Shown piece by piece: positions 1 through 7,681 of a DNA stretch of 64,000 nt; position 1 is the stretch's first letter, and every line of letters starts with the position of its first letter. The stretch is taken from the NCBI GenBank assembly GCA_023419315.1, contig JAEZYE010000032.1, positions 27,396-91,395 on the forward strand. The letters are read 5' to 3'. Position numbers and translations under genes: made by a program. Origin of the DNA: Pseudomonadota bacterium (lineage in GTDB: Bacteria > Pseudomonadota > Gammaproteobacteria > Xanthomonadales > Xanthomonadaceae). The notes beneath the pieces were generated by a model. It saw only the letters and a list, made by a program, of their open reading frames with translations, was not told the origin of the DNA and did not search any database.

Positions 1-11
1 GGAGGGGCTTG

Positions 12-959
12 ATGCGCATTGGGATAGTGGTCGATTCGGCCTGTGATCTGCCGCAGGAATTCCTCGAAAAAAACAACATCGTCGTGCTGCCGATCACGGT
101 CCGCATCGGCGACGCGGTGCTGGCGGATCATCGCGATGAAGAGGCCACGCTGGGTTTCCTGCATGCGCATGTCGCCGAACGCGGTCATGAGGCGGAAACC
201 ACGCCGTTCACGGTCAACCAGATTCGCGATCTGTTCCTCGGCCGCCTGGTCATCGATTACGACCATGTGTTCTGCATGACGATCACCAGAACGCGCAGCC
301 CCATCCACGAGAATGCGATGCAGGCCAGCTTCGCGATCCTCAACGACTACAAGCCGGTGCGGCAAGCGGCGGGGTTCAATTCGCCGTTCGCGCTGCGCGT
401 CATCGACACGCAGAACCTGTTCGCAGCGCAAGGCGTCACCGCGGTGGAAGCCGTGCGCATGCGCGACGCGGACGCCAGCGTGCAGCAGATCCGCGTTCGG
501 CTGGAAGAAATCGCGGCGCAAACGCACGGCTACATGATCCCGCGCGATCTCTACTACCTGCGCGCGCGTGCGCGCACCAAGGGCGATCGCAGCGTGGGCC
601 TGCTCAGCGCCGCGCTGGGCAGCGCGCTGGACATCAAGCCGGTGCTGCACGGCTACGCCGGAAACACCGAGCCGGTCGCCAAGATCAAGGGATTCGAGAA
701 CGCGGTCGAGCAGCTGTTCAAGTTCACCGGCAATCGCGTGATGGCCGGATTGATGACGCCGACGGTCTGCCTGAGCTACGGCGGTGAACTGTCGGAGATG
801 CGCGCCCTGCCCGGCTATCAACGCCTGCGTGACATCTGCGAGAACAACAAGGTCGAAGTATTCGAAAGCGTGATGAGCCTGACCGGCATGGTCAATGTGG
901 GCAAAGGCGCGGTCGTGGTCGGCTTCGCGTCCGCGCCGCATGTGTTCAAGGCGGTGTAA
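12..959 (+). CDS. DegV family fatty-acid-binding protein
   Basis: About 315 residues, the usual DegV length. The N-terminus carries the family signature VVDSACDLP, which leads into a Rossmann-like N-domain; a second alpha/beta domain follows with a conserved glycine-rich strand near the C-terminus (VNVGKGAVVVGF). DegV/FakB proteins bind one fatty acid and, in Firmicutes, present it to a fatty-acid kinase. No FakA-like kinase is visible here, so the partner is unknown. ATG at 12 is preferred over TTG at 9, because the purine-rich stretch at 1-7 would otherwise abut the start. Family assignment is firm; ligand and role are inferred. Confidence 0.85.
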   Translation: MRIGIVVDSACDLPQEFLEKNNIVVLPITVRIGDAVLADHRDEEATLGFLHAHVAERGHEAETTPFTVNQIRDLFLGRLVIDYDHVFCMTITRTRSPIHENAMQASFAILNDYKPVRQAAGFNSPFALRVIDTQNLFAAQGVTAVEAVRMRDADASVQQIRVRLEEIAAQTHGYMIPRDLYYLRARARTKGDRSVGLLSAALGSALDIKPVLHGYAGNTEPVAKIKGFENAVEQLFKFTGNRVMAGLMTPTVCLSYGGELSEMRALPGYQRLRDICENNKVEVFESVMSLTGMVNVGKGAVVVGFASAPHVFKAV

Positions 960-1036
960 GTCCGCGTCCCGGCCGTGACGCACCGCTAACAGCCCGGCTC
1001 GCTAACCTAGGCGTCGGAAGAAGACGAGAGGATTCC

Positions 1037-1381
1037 ATGGCCGTGCGTTACTACATCAGCCTGCCGCAGCCCGATCGCGCCCGTGGCAGCGATCCCGATC
1101 TGAGCTTCAGTGCGCATGGCGCAGAAGAATTCGCGGCGCAGTTGCAGGATGCGCTGCGCACCGACAGCCTGTTCGAGCGCTGGCGCCAGCGCCAGGACGA
1201 TCCGGATGAAGTCGATCCCGGTCTCGGCCTGATTGATCCGGGCGCGCACGTCAGCGGACAGCAGGACGATCTGCGCATCGTGCTCGTCGCCACCACGTCC
1301 ATCCCCGGCCAGGTGCTCAAGCACCGCTTGCGCCTGCTTTCGGGCAGCTCTTGGGAACTGCGCGACGTTTCCGCCGCTTGA
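1037..1381 (+). CDS. conserved hypothetical protein, 114 aa
   Basis: A small soluble, acidic protein with no signal peptide, TM segment or motif I recognise. A purine-rich stretch (AAGAAGACGAGAGG) lies just upstream of the ATG. The reading frame ends at TGA 1379-1381, and a TTG start of the next gene overlaps that stop (TTGA), so the two genes are probably translationally coupled. That suggests a link to the ATP-pyrophosphatase-like product downstream, but no function can be given. GC-rich codon positions match the neighbouring genes, which supports it being real. Confidence 0.65.
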   Translation: MAVRYYISLPQPDRARGSDPDLSFSAHGAEEFAAQLQDALRTDSLFERWRQRQDDPDEVDPGLGLIDPGAHVSGQQDDLRIVLVATTSIPGQVLKHRLRLLSGSSWELRDVSAA

Positions 1382-2064
1382 AGACCGGCCAAGTACCGGT
1401 CCTGCTCGCCTGGAGTGGAGGCAAGGATGCGGCATGGACGCTGCACACGCTGCGCCAGCAGGCGCAGTACGAGGTTGTCGGGCTGCTGACGACGATCACG
1501 CGCGAGCATGATCGCATCTCGATGCAGGGCATCCGCCGCAGCGTGTTGCATGCGCAGGCCGCCGCGACCGGCTTGCCGCTGATCGAAGCCATGATTCCGG
1601 CGCAATGCAGCAACGACGTCTACGAGACCGCGATGCGTGATGCGCTGGAGCGCGCATCGGCGCGCTGGCCCGAGCTGCGCACCGTCGCGTTCGGCGACCT
1701 GTTCCTGGAAGACATCCGCGCGTACCGCGTCGCCAATCTCGCACGCGTGGGATGGCAGGCCATCACGCCGCTGTTCGGCAGCGATACCGGCGCACTTGCG
1801 CGACAGATGCATGAGGGCGGCTTGCGCGCGCACGTGTGTTGTGTCGACACCACGCAGTTGGACGCATCGTTTGCCGCGCGTGCGTTCGAACCGGCGCTGC
1901 TCGCCGAACTGCCGGCGGAGGTCGACGCCTGCGGCGAGAACGGCGAATTCCATACCTGCGTATGGGACGGCCCGATGTTCGACCGTCCGATTGCGATCAG
2001 CGCCGGTGAAACCGTGTTGCGCGACGGCCGCTTCGCCTACACCGATTTCATCCCGGCTGATTGA
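1378..2064 (+). CDS. Dph6-related ATP pyrophosphatase (diphthine-ammonia ligase-like)
   Basis: The N-terminus holds a PP-loop, AWSGGKDAAW, as in the ATP-binding amidoligase/adenine nucleotide alpha hydrolase family (DUF71, Dph6). Further family motifs are FGDLFLEDIRAYR in the middle and a C-terminal DACGENGEFHTCVWDGPMF. In eukaryotes Dph6 amidates diphthine on EF2; bacteria lack diphthamide, so the substrate here is unknown. I place the start at TTG 1378, overlapping the previous stop by 4 bases. TTG 1351 would add nine residues, and neither has a clear Shine-Dalgarno. Length about 228 aa fits the bacterial family. The family is certain, the reaction is not. Confidence 0.8.
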   Translation: MKTGQVPVLLAWSGGKDAAWTLHTLRQQAQYEVVGLLTTITREHDRISMQGIRRSVLHAQAAATGLPLIEAMIPAQCSNDVYETAMRDALERASARWPELRTVAFGDLFLEDIRAYRVANLARVGWQAITPLFGSDTGALARQMHEGGLRAHVCCVDTTQLDASFAARAFEPALLAELPAEVDACGENGEFHTCVWDGPMFDRPIAISAGETVLRDGRFAYTDFIPAD

Positions 2065-2070
2065 CGCGCT

Positions 2071-2901
2071 TCAACCTTTCAGCGCTCGCGCGTGATGCGC
2101 GATGTGCTCGCCGATGAAGCTGGCGATGAAGTAGTAGCTGTGGTCGTAACCCGCGTGCAGGCGCAGATCGATCGGATGACCTTGCGCCTTGCATGCAGCG
2201 CGCAGCAATTCCGGTTTGAGCTGGGTGGCAAGGAATTCGTCCGCCTCGCCTTGATCGATCAGCAGCGGAAGACGCTCGCTGGCTGTGGCGATCAGTTCGG
2301 TGGCATCCCATTGCTTCCAGACTTCGCGATTCGCTCCCAGATACGCAGTGAAGGCCTTTTCGCCCCACGGTACCTGCGCCGGCGCCACGATGGGCGAGAA
2401 CGCCGACACGCTGCGGTAGCGTCCCGGATTCTTCAGCGCCGTGATCAGCGCGCCGTGGCCGCCCATCGAGTGCCCGCTGATCGCGCGCGCGTCAGTCGCC
2501 GGGAAGTTCGATTCGATCAACGCCGGCAGTTCGCGCGACACGTAGTCGTACATGCGGTAGTGCGACGACCACGGCGACTGCGTGGCATCGACATAGAAGC
2601 CCGCGCCCTTGCCCAGGTCGTAGCCGTCCGCATCGGCGACCGCATCGCCGCGCGGACTGGTATCCGGCGCGACGAGGATGAGGCCGTGTTCGGCGGCGTA
2701 ACGCTGCGCGCCCGCCTTGGTGATGAAGTTCTGTTCGGTGCAGGTCAGGCCGCTGAGCCAGTACAGCACCGGGCACGGCCGCTGTTCGGCCTGCGGCGGC
2801 AGGTAGATCGCGAACGTCATTTCGCAATCCAGCGTTTCCGACACATGGCGATGGACGTCCTGCCAACCGCCGAAACACGCGCGATGTTCGATTCGTTGCA
2901 T
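2071..2901 (-). CDS. fghA: S-formylglutathione hydrolase
   Basis: 276 residues, the usual length. It hydrolyses S-formylglutathione to formate and glutathione in the cytoplasm, the second step of glutathione-dependent formaldehyde oxidation. The alpha/beta-hydrolase triad is visible: Ser145 in GHSMGG, Asp221 in QGEADEF and His254 in YDHSYYF. Other esterase-D signatures are LSGLTCTEQNF and DTSPRG. It is the last gene of the minus-strand operon after frmR and frmA, starting 30 bases after the frmA stop. It ends just before the convergent Dph6-like gene. Assignment is secure. Confidence 0.95.
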   Translation of the reverse strand: MQRIEHRACFGGWQDVHRHVSETLDCEMTFAIYLPPQAEQRPCPVLYWLSGLTCTEQNFITKAGAQRYAAEHGLILVAPDTSPRGDAVADADGYDLGKGAGFYVDATQSPWSSHYRMYDYVSRELPALIESNFPATDARAISGHSMGGHGALITALKNPGRYRSVSAFSPIVAPAQVPWGEKAFTAYLGANREVWKQWDATELIATASERLPLLIDQGEADEFLATQLKPELLRAACKAQGHPIDLRLHAGYDHSYYFIASFIGEHIAHHARALKG

Positions 2902-2931
2902 CAGTTCGACTCCGGAGTTTCGACCGCGCGG

Positions 2932-4041
2932 TCAGAAATGCACCACGGTGCGGATCGACTTGCCTTCATGCATCAAATCGAACGCTTCATTGATGTCCTT
3001 CAGCTCGCGCGTGTGGGTGACGAACGGCGCGAGTTCGATCTCGCCCTTCATTGCCTGTTCCACCATGCCCGGCAACTGCGTGCGGCCCTTGACGCCGCCG
3101 AACGCCGTGCCCTTCCACGTGCGACCCGTCACGAGCTGGAACGGTCGGGTCGAGATTTCCTGCCCGGCGCCGGCCACGCCGATGATCACCGATTGACCCC
3201 AGCCACGATGCGCACATTCCAGCGCTGCACGCATGACGTTGACGTTGCCGATGCATTCGAACGAATGATCCACGCCCCAGCCGGTCATTTCGACGATGAC
3301 CTGCTGGATGGGCTTTTCGTGATCCTTCGGATTGACGAAGTCGGTCGCGCCCATGTCCCGGGCCATCGCGAACTTCTCGGGATTGGTGTCCACGGCAATG
3401 ATGCGGCCCGCCTTGGCCTGGCGCGCGCCCTGGATCACCGCCAGGCCGATGCCGCCGAGGCCGAACACCGCAACCGAATCACCCGGCTGCACCTTGGCCG
3501 TGTTGTGCACGGCGCCGAGGCCGGTGGTCACGCCGCAGCCGAGCAGGCAGACCTGCTCATGGTTGGCTTCGGGATTGATCCTGGCGAGCGAGACTTCCGC
3601 CACGACGGTGTACTCGCTGAACGTCGAGCAGCCCATGTAGTGGTAAAGCGGCTGGCCGTTGTAGGAGAAGCGCGTGGTGCCATCGGGCATCACGCCCTTG
3701 CCCTGCGTCGCGCGCACGGCGACGCACAGATTGGTCTTGCCGGACTTGCAGAATTCGCACTGGCGACATTCCGCGGTGTAGAGCGGGATCACATGGTCGC
3801 CCGGCTGCACGCTGGTCACGCCTTCGCCCACTTCCACCACCACGCCTGCGCCCTCGTGCCCCAGCACGCATGGAAACAGGCCTTCCGGATCGTCGCCGCT
3901 GAGCGTGAACGCATCGGTGTGGCAGACGCCGGTATGCGTGATGCGGACCAGCACTTCGCCCGCTTTCGGCGGTGCCACGTCGATCTCGACGATTTCCAGC
4001 GGCTTGCCCGCGGCAAAGGCGACGGCGGCACGACTCTTCAT
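2932..4041 (-). CDS. frmA: S-(hydroxymethyl)glutathione dehydrogenase / class III alcohol dehydrogenase
   Basis: 369 residues. It oxidises S-hydroxymethylglutathione (spontaneously formed from formaldehyde and glutathione) to S-formylglutathione with NAD. Zinc-ADH architecture is complete: catalytic zinc ligands Cys40 and His62 (GHEGAG), structural zinc cysteines 92, 95, 98 and 106, and the dinucleotide-binding GLGGIGLAV. The ATG at 4041 is preceded by AGGAG. The open frame extends upstream into frmR without homology, so this start is chosen by the RBS and family length. It lies between frmR and fghA in one operon. Also known as adhC or gfa-linked ADH3; it can act as S-nitrosoglutathione reductase. 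Confidence 0.96.
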   Translation of the reverse strand: MKSRAAVAFAAGKPLEIVEIDVAPPKAGEVLVRITHTGVCHTDAFTLSGDDPEGLFPCVLGHEGAGVVVEVGEGVTSVQPGDHVIPLYTAECRQCEFCKSGKTNLCVAVRATQGKGVMPDGTTRFSYNGQPLYHYMGCSTFSEYTVVAEVSLARINPEANHEQVCLLGCGVTTGLGAVHNTAKVQPGDSVAVFGLGGIGLAVIQGARQAKAGRIIAVDTNPEKFAMARDMGATDFVNPKDHEKPIQQVIVEMTGWGVDHSFECIGNVNVMRAALECAHRGWGQSVIIGVAGAGQEISTRPFQLVTGRTWKGTAFGGVKGRTQLPGMVEQAMKGEIELAPFVTHTRELKDINEAFDLMHEGKSIRTVVHF

Positions 4042-4099
4042 GACATTTCTCCTGCGTGATGCATTGGGTGACGAAGCAAGCCGCGCCCGGCGGCCATGC

Positions 4100-4375
4100 T
4101 CATTTGAGATAGGAACGCACCAGGCCCGCCATCTCCTGCACGCGCGCTTGCCGCTGCGAGTCGGATTGGGCCGGCTGGCCGAATTCTTCACGGATGTGGG
4201 CTTCCATCACTTCCGACATCAGTCCATTGACCGCGCCGCGAATCGCCGCGATCTGCTGCAGCACCGCCCCGCAATCGGCGTTGCTTTCCAGCGCGCGCTC
4301 CAGCGCCTCGGTCTGCCCGCGGATGCGGCGCACCCGCGCCAGGGCGCGCTTCTTTTCATGGGGACTGTGGGGCAT
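4100..4375 (-). CDS. frmR: formaldehyde-responsive transcriptional repressor FrmR
   Basis: A 91-residue all-helical CsoR/RcnR-family regulator (EKKRALARVRRIRGQ at the start). The residues known to matter for formaldehyde sensing in E. coli FrmR are present: Pro2 (MPHS), Cys35, His60 and Glu64. That pattern favours an aldehyde sensor over a Cu or Ni/Co sensor. It heads the frmR-frmA-fghA operon, so autoregulation and repression of the operon are expected. A candidate operator lies 18-36 bases upstream. Start at ATG 4375 gives family length; the open frame continues upstream without similarity. Confidence 0.92.
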   Translation of the reverse strand: MPHSPHEKKRALARVRRIRGQTEALERALESNADCGAVLQQIAAIRGAVNGLMSEVMEAHIREEFGQPAQSDSQRQARVQEMAGLVRSYLK

Positions 4376-4392
4376 GACGGCAGGCCTTATCC

Positions 4393-4411
4393 GGTACTGG
4401 GGTATGGTATC
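4393..4411 (-). promoter_or_regulatory. candidate FrmR operator
   Basis: On the minus strand this reads as a C-rich centre flanked by AT-rich arms: ATACCATACCCCAGTACC. CsoR/RcnR-family operators have this build (a G/C tract flanked by inverted ATAC/GTAT arms), and the E. coli frm site is similar. A -10-like GATAAG lies just downstream at 4386-4391. Position immediately ahead of frmR supports it; binding is inferred. Confidence 0.5.
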
Positions 4412-4461
4412 TGCGGCATGGCGGATTGGGAAGCCCGCGCGATCGTGCCAGCCCATCGGAA

Positions 4462-4674
4462 TCAGGCGCCGCGCCGCTTCTCCGACATGACCGTAAAGCC
4501 CGCGTCGGCAATCAATGCGCCAATGCTGTCTGGGTCAATGGCAGACTGGTGGTGGACCGTGACCTGCCTGTTTTCCAGCACGATGTCCACGGACTCGACG
4601 CCATCCGCATTCTGCAGCACTCGCTTGAGCCGGCCGGAACAGCCGCCGCATGCCGTCCATTCGAGGATGAGCAT
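4462..4674 (-). CDS. heavy-metal-associated (HMA) domain protein, 70 aa
   Basis: A single ferredoxin-like HMA domain: strand LILEW, then TACGGCSGRL with Cys9 and Cys12 in a CxxC, then DGVESVDIVLENRQVTV and a final AGF motif. These are features of Atx1/CopZ-type copper chaperones and P-type ATPase metal domains, although the usual Met before CxxC is Thr-Ala here. It precedes frmR by 86 bases on the same strand, with a probable separate promoter between them. I chose ATG 4674, since the longer frame adds a basic stretch with no homology. The metal and partner are unknown; no copper ATPase is nearby. Confidence 0.75.
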   Translation of the reverse strand: MLILEWTACGGCSGRLKRVLQNADGVESVDIVLENRQVTVHHQSAIDPDSIGALIADAGFTVMSEKRRGA

Positions 4675-4859
4675 TTGCAATGCTCGCTTCCTCTTCTGCG
4701 ATTGAAGAGTCGTGCACGTTCGTTGAGGTCTTCCCGCGATTCGAGGACCATCTGCACATCGCCACACCCATGCATCCTCGTTTCTTCTTCGTTCGAGGCT
4801 GACCGGAACGACCCCGGCGGAACAGTGGCCGACCCAATCGACGCGAAGGAACTTCCGAC

Positions 4860-6284
4860 ATGCAATGCCTCGACAACCTTCTGCTCAACACGGACAGCTA
4901 CAAGGCCAGTCACTGGCTTCAGTATCCGCCGGGCACCGATGCCACGTTCTTCTACGTGGAATCACGCGGCGGCACTTACGACCGCACCGTGTTCTTCGGA
5001 TTGCAGGCGATCCTCAAGGAATACCTGGCGAGGCCGATCAGCCATGCCGACGTGGACGAGGCGCGCGAGCTGTTCGCCGCGCACGGCGAGCCTTTCAACG
5101 ATTCGGGCTGGCGATACATCGTCGATCACCATGGCGGCCGGTTGCCGATACGTATCCGCGCCGTACCCGAAGGCACGGTCCTTCCGACCCACAACGCATT
5201 GATGACGATCGAGTCGACCGATGCGCGCGCGTTCTGGGCGCCTTCGTATCTGGAAACCATGTTGCTGCGCATCTGGTATCCGGTGACTGTCGCCACCATC
5301 AGCTGGCATGCCAAGCAGACCCTCCGGCAATTCCTCGAACGCACCAGCGACGATCCGGAAGGCCAACTCCCCTTCAAGCTGCACGATTTCGGCAGTCGCG
5401 GGGTGTCCAGCGTGGAATCGGCCGCGATCGGCGGCGCCGCGCACCTGGTCAATTTCCTCGGCACCGACACGGTTTCGGGCCTGCAGTTGGCCAAGGCGTA
5501 TTACCACGAGCCGATGGCGGGTTTCTCCATTCCCGCCGCCGAGCACAGCACCATCACCAGCTGGGGCCGGGACAACGAAGTGCACGCCTATCGCAACATG
5601 CTCACGCAGTTCGCGAAGCCCGGCGCGATCGTCGCGGTGGTGTCCGACAGCTACGACATCTACCACGCCATCAAGCAACACTGGGGAACGACGCTGCGCC
5701 AGGACGTGATCGATTCCGGTGCGACCGTCGTGATCCGCCCGGACTCCGGTGACCCCGTCGCGGTGGTGCACCAGTGCCTGGAGTTGCTGGACGACGCCTT
5801 CGGCCATGTCGTCAACGGCAAGGGATACAAGGTGCTGAACCATGTCCGCGTGATCCAGGGCGATGGCATCAATCCGACCAGCATCCGCGCGATCCTGGAA
5901 CGCATCACCAGCGCCGGCTACGCGACAGACAACGTGGCCTTCGGCATGGGCGGTGCGTTGTTGCAGCGCCTGGATCGCGACACGCAGAAATTCGCGCTCA
6001 AGTGCTCGGCCGCACGCGTCAACGGCGAGTGGATCGATGTCTACAAGGATCCGGTCACGGACAAGGGCAAGCAGAGCAAGCGCGGCCGGATGACCTTGCT
6101 GCACCATCGCGAGTACGGCAGCTTCCGCACCGTACCCGTGCCCGCGCAGGCGGCATCGCTGGCAGACGTCGAAGCCCCTTCGGGTTTCGATGATGCGATG
6201 GTGACGGTCTGGGAGAACGGCCGACTGCTGCACGACGACACCTTCGCTGACATCCGCGCCCGCGCAGACGCGGCCCGCCTGTAG
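4860..6284 (+). CDS. nadV: nicotinamide phosphoribosyltransferase (NAMPT/NadV type)
   Basis: 474 residues. It converts nicotinamide and PRPP to NMN for NAD salvage. Motifs shared with human NAMPT and bacterial NadV are TDSYKASH at 11-18, HDFGSRG at 175-181 with the nicotinamide-selecting Asp, the GTDTVSG loop, the phospho-histidine region PAAEHSTITSWG, IRPDSGDP for the ribose-phosphate, QGDGINPTSI and AFGMGGALLQ. These distinguish it from nicotinate phosphoribosyltransferase PncB. It stands alone, with no NMN adenylyltransferase or nicotinamide transporter beside it. The preceding short intergenic region carries the purine-rich AAGGAA before the ATG. Confidence 0.93.
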   Translation: MQCLDNLLLNTDSYKASHWLQYPPGTDATFFYVESRGGTYDRTVFFGLQAILKEYLARPISHADVDEARELFAAHGEPFNDSGWRYIVDHHGGRLPIRIRAVPEGTVLPTHNALMTIESTDARAFWAPSYLETMLLRIWYPVTVATISWHAKQTLRQFLERTSDDPEGQLPFKLHDFGSRGVSSVESAAIGGAAHLVNFLGTDTVSGLQLAKAYYHEPMAGFSIPAAEHSTITSWGRDNEVHAYRNMLTQFAKPGAIVAVVSDSYDIYHAIKQHWGTTLRQDVIDSGATVVIRPDSGDPVAVVHQCLELLDDAFGHVVNGKGYKVLNHVRVIQGDGINPTSIRAILERITSAGYATDNVAFGMGGALLQRLDRDTQKFALKCSAARVNGEWIDVYKDPVTDKGKQSKRGRMTLLHHREYGSFRTVPVPAQAASLADVEAPSGFDDAMVTVWENGRLLHDDTFADIRARADAARL

Positions 6285-6531
6285 AAGAGTGCGCCGCGAC
6301 CGCGGCCCATGCACCGCGATGCCGCATCCGGCATGAGGGTGGCGACATTCGCGGCACTGTATTCGAATGCAGTGCATGGCCCTGCTGGAGTACGGATGCG
6401 ACAATGCCGTCATCGAAGCGGAGCCACGGCGCCTTTTCGGCAGCCGCAGGCCATTCGATGCGCGCACTTCCCATCCTGACACTCCTGTCATGCAGGGCCG
6501 TTCTCAGCGACGGCCGGCATGCGAATCCCAC
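6285..6531. other. intergenic region without a recognisable feature
   Basis: About 250 bases between nadV and the MFS gene. I see no terminator with a T-tract, no convincing promoter and no coding frame with family similarity. An open frame in phase with the transporter runs through its right part and might be a longer N-terminus. Confidence 0.4.
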
Positions 6532-7671
6532 ATGCTCGATATCGAACAGACGCAACGCCGGCAGCAATACGCCACCCGTGCCGCCTTCTTCATTCCAGGC
6601 TTCGTGATCGCCTGCTGGGCGCCGCTCGTTCCATTCGCGAAGCAGCGCGCGGGCCTGGACGACGCCACGCTCGGGCTGGTGCTGCTGTGCCTGGGTTCGG
6701 GATCGCTGCTCGCGATGCCGCTGTCGGGCATGCTCGCCGCCCGCCATGGATGCAAGGCGGTGATGTTGTGGACGCTCGCCTTCATGGCGCTGACATTGCC
6801 GTTGCTCGCCATCGCGCCGGACGCGCTTGCTCTCGGTCTGGTTCTGCTGGTGTTCGGCGCGGCGATCGGCGCGATGGATTGCGTGATGAACATCCAGGCG
6901 GTCGTGGTCGAGCGCGAATCCGGACGCTCGATGATGTCCGGCTTCCACGCCTTCTACAGCATCGGCAGCCTGGTCGGCGCAACCCTGGTGACGGTGCTGC
7001 TGTCCGTGGGCGTCAGCGCCCTGGCGGCGACGTTCGTGGTGGTGGGCGGTGCGGTCCTGATCGCTGCGCTGTCGTTTTCGCATTGGCGCAGCGAGCGCTC
7101 CGGTCCGGCGGGCTCCGCGTTTGCGCTTCCCCGGGGCGTGGTGATCGTCATCGGCGCGGTCTGCTTCGTGTCGTTCCTGGCGGAAGGTTCGATGCTGGAC
7201 TGGAGCGCGGTCTTCCTGCACGAAGTGCGCTCGGTGGATCTCGCGCAGTCCGGCTGGGGATTCGTTGCGTTCAATCTCGCCATGACCATCACGCGGCTGG
7301 TCGGCGACCGCGTGGTGGATCGCCTCGGCCGTCCGGCGGCCGTGCTGGGCGGCGGACTGCTTGCATGCGCGGGCTTCCTGCTGGCAACGCTGGTGGCAAG
7401 ATTCGATGTGGCCCTGGCTGGATACGCGCTGGTCGGCATCGGCTGCGCGAACATCGTCCCGGTGATGTTCACGCTGGCCGGCAAGCAGACGCGCATGCCC
7501 GAGAACGTCGCGGTTCCCGCCATCACCACAATGGGCTACGCCGGCGTGCTGCTGGGACCCGCGGTGATCGGCTTCATCGCGCAGCACTGGTCACTGCCGG
7601 GCGCGTTCATCCTGGCCGCCATTGCGCTGGCCTGCGTCGCATTCGTGGGTTCGATGATCCGCGTGCGGTGA
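6532..7671 (+). CDS. MFS transporter, YbjJ-like
   Basis: About 379 residues with roughly 12 hydrophobic segments and internal duplication of the MFS fold. It has a cytoplasmic loop motif between TM2 and TM3 (SGMLAARHGCKAVM) and the matching GDRVVDRLGRPA between the later TM8 and TM9. It resembles the E. coli YbjJ group of major facilitators, whose substrates are undefined. The frame opens at 6367, but the first 55 residues lack similarity to transporters. MLDIEQTQ at 6532 puts a short cytoplasmic tail before TM1. Alternative start ATG 6490. Converges with the GAF-EAL gene. Confidence 0.8.
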   Translation: MLDIEQTQRRQQYATRAAFFIPGFVIACWAPLVPFAKQRAGLDDATLGLVLLCLGSGSLLAMPLSGMLAARHGCKAVMLWTLAFMALTLPLLAIAPDALALGLVLLVFGAAIGAMDCVMNIQAVVVERESGRSMMSGFHAFYSIGSLVGATLVTVLLSVGVSALAATFVVVGGAVLIAALSFSHWRSERSGPAGSAFALPRGVVIVIGAVCFVSFLAEGSMLDWSAVFLHEVRSVDLAQSGWGFVAFNLAMTITRLVGDRVVDRLGRPAAVLGGGLLACAGFLLATLVARFDVALAGYALVGIGCANIVPVMFTLAGKQTRMPENVAVPAITTMGYAGVLLGPAVIGFIAQHWSLPGAFILAAIALACVAFVGSMIRVR

Positions 7672-7681
7672 CGTCCAACGG

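Noticed and set aside
2092..4059. 655-codon plus-strand open frame opposite fghA and frmA
   Set aside because: Shadow of well-defined minus-strand genes; no family similarity.
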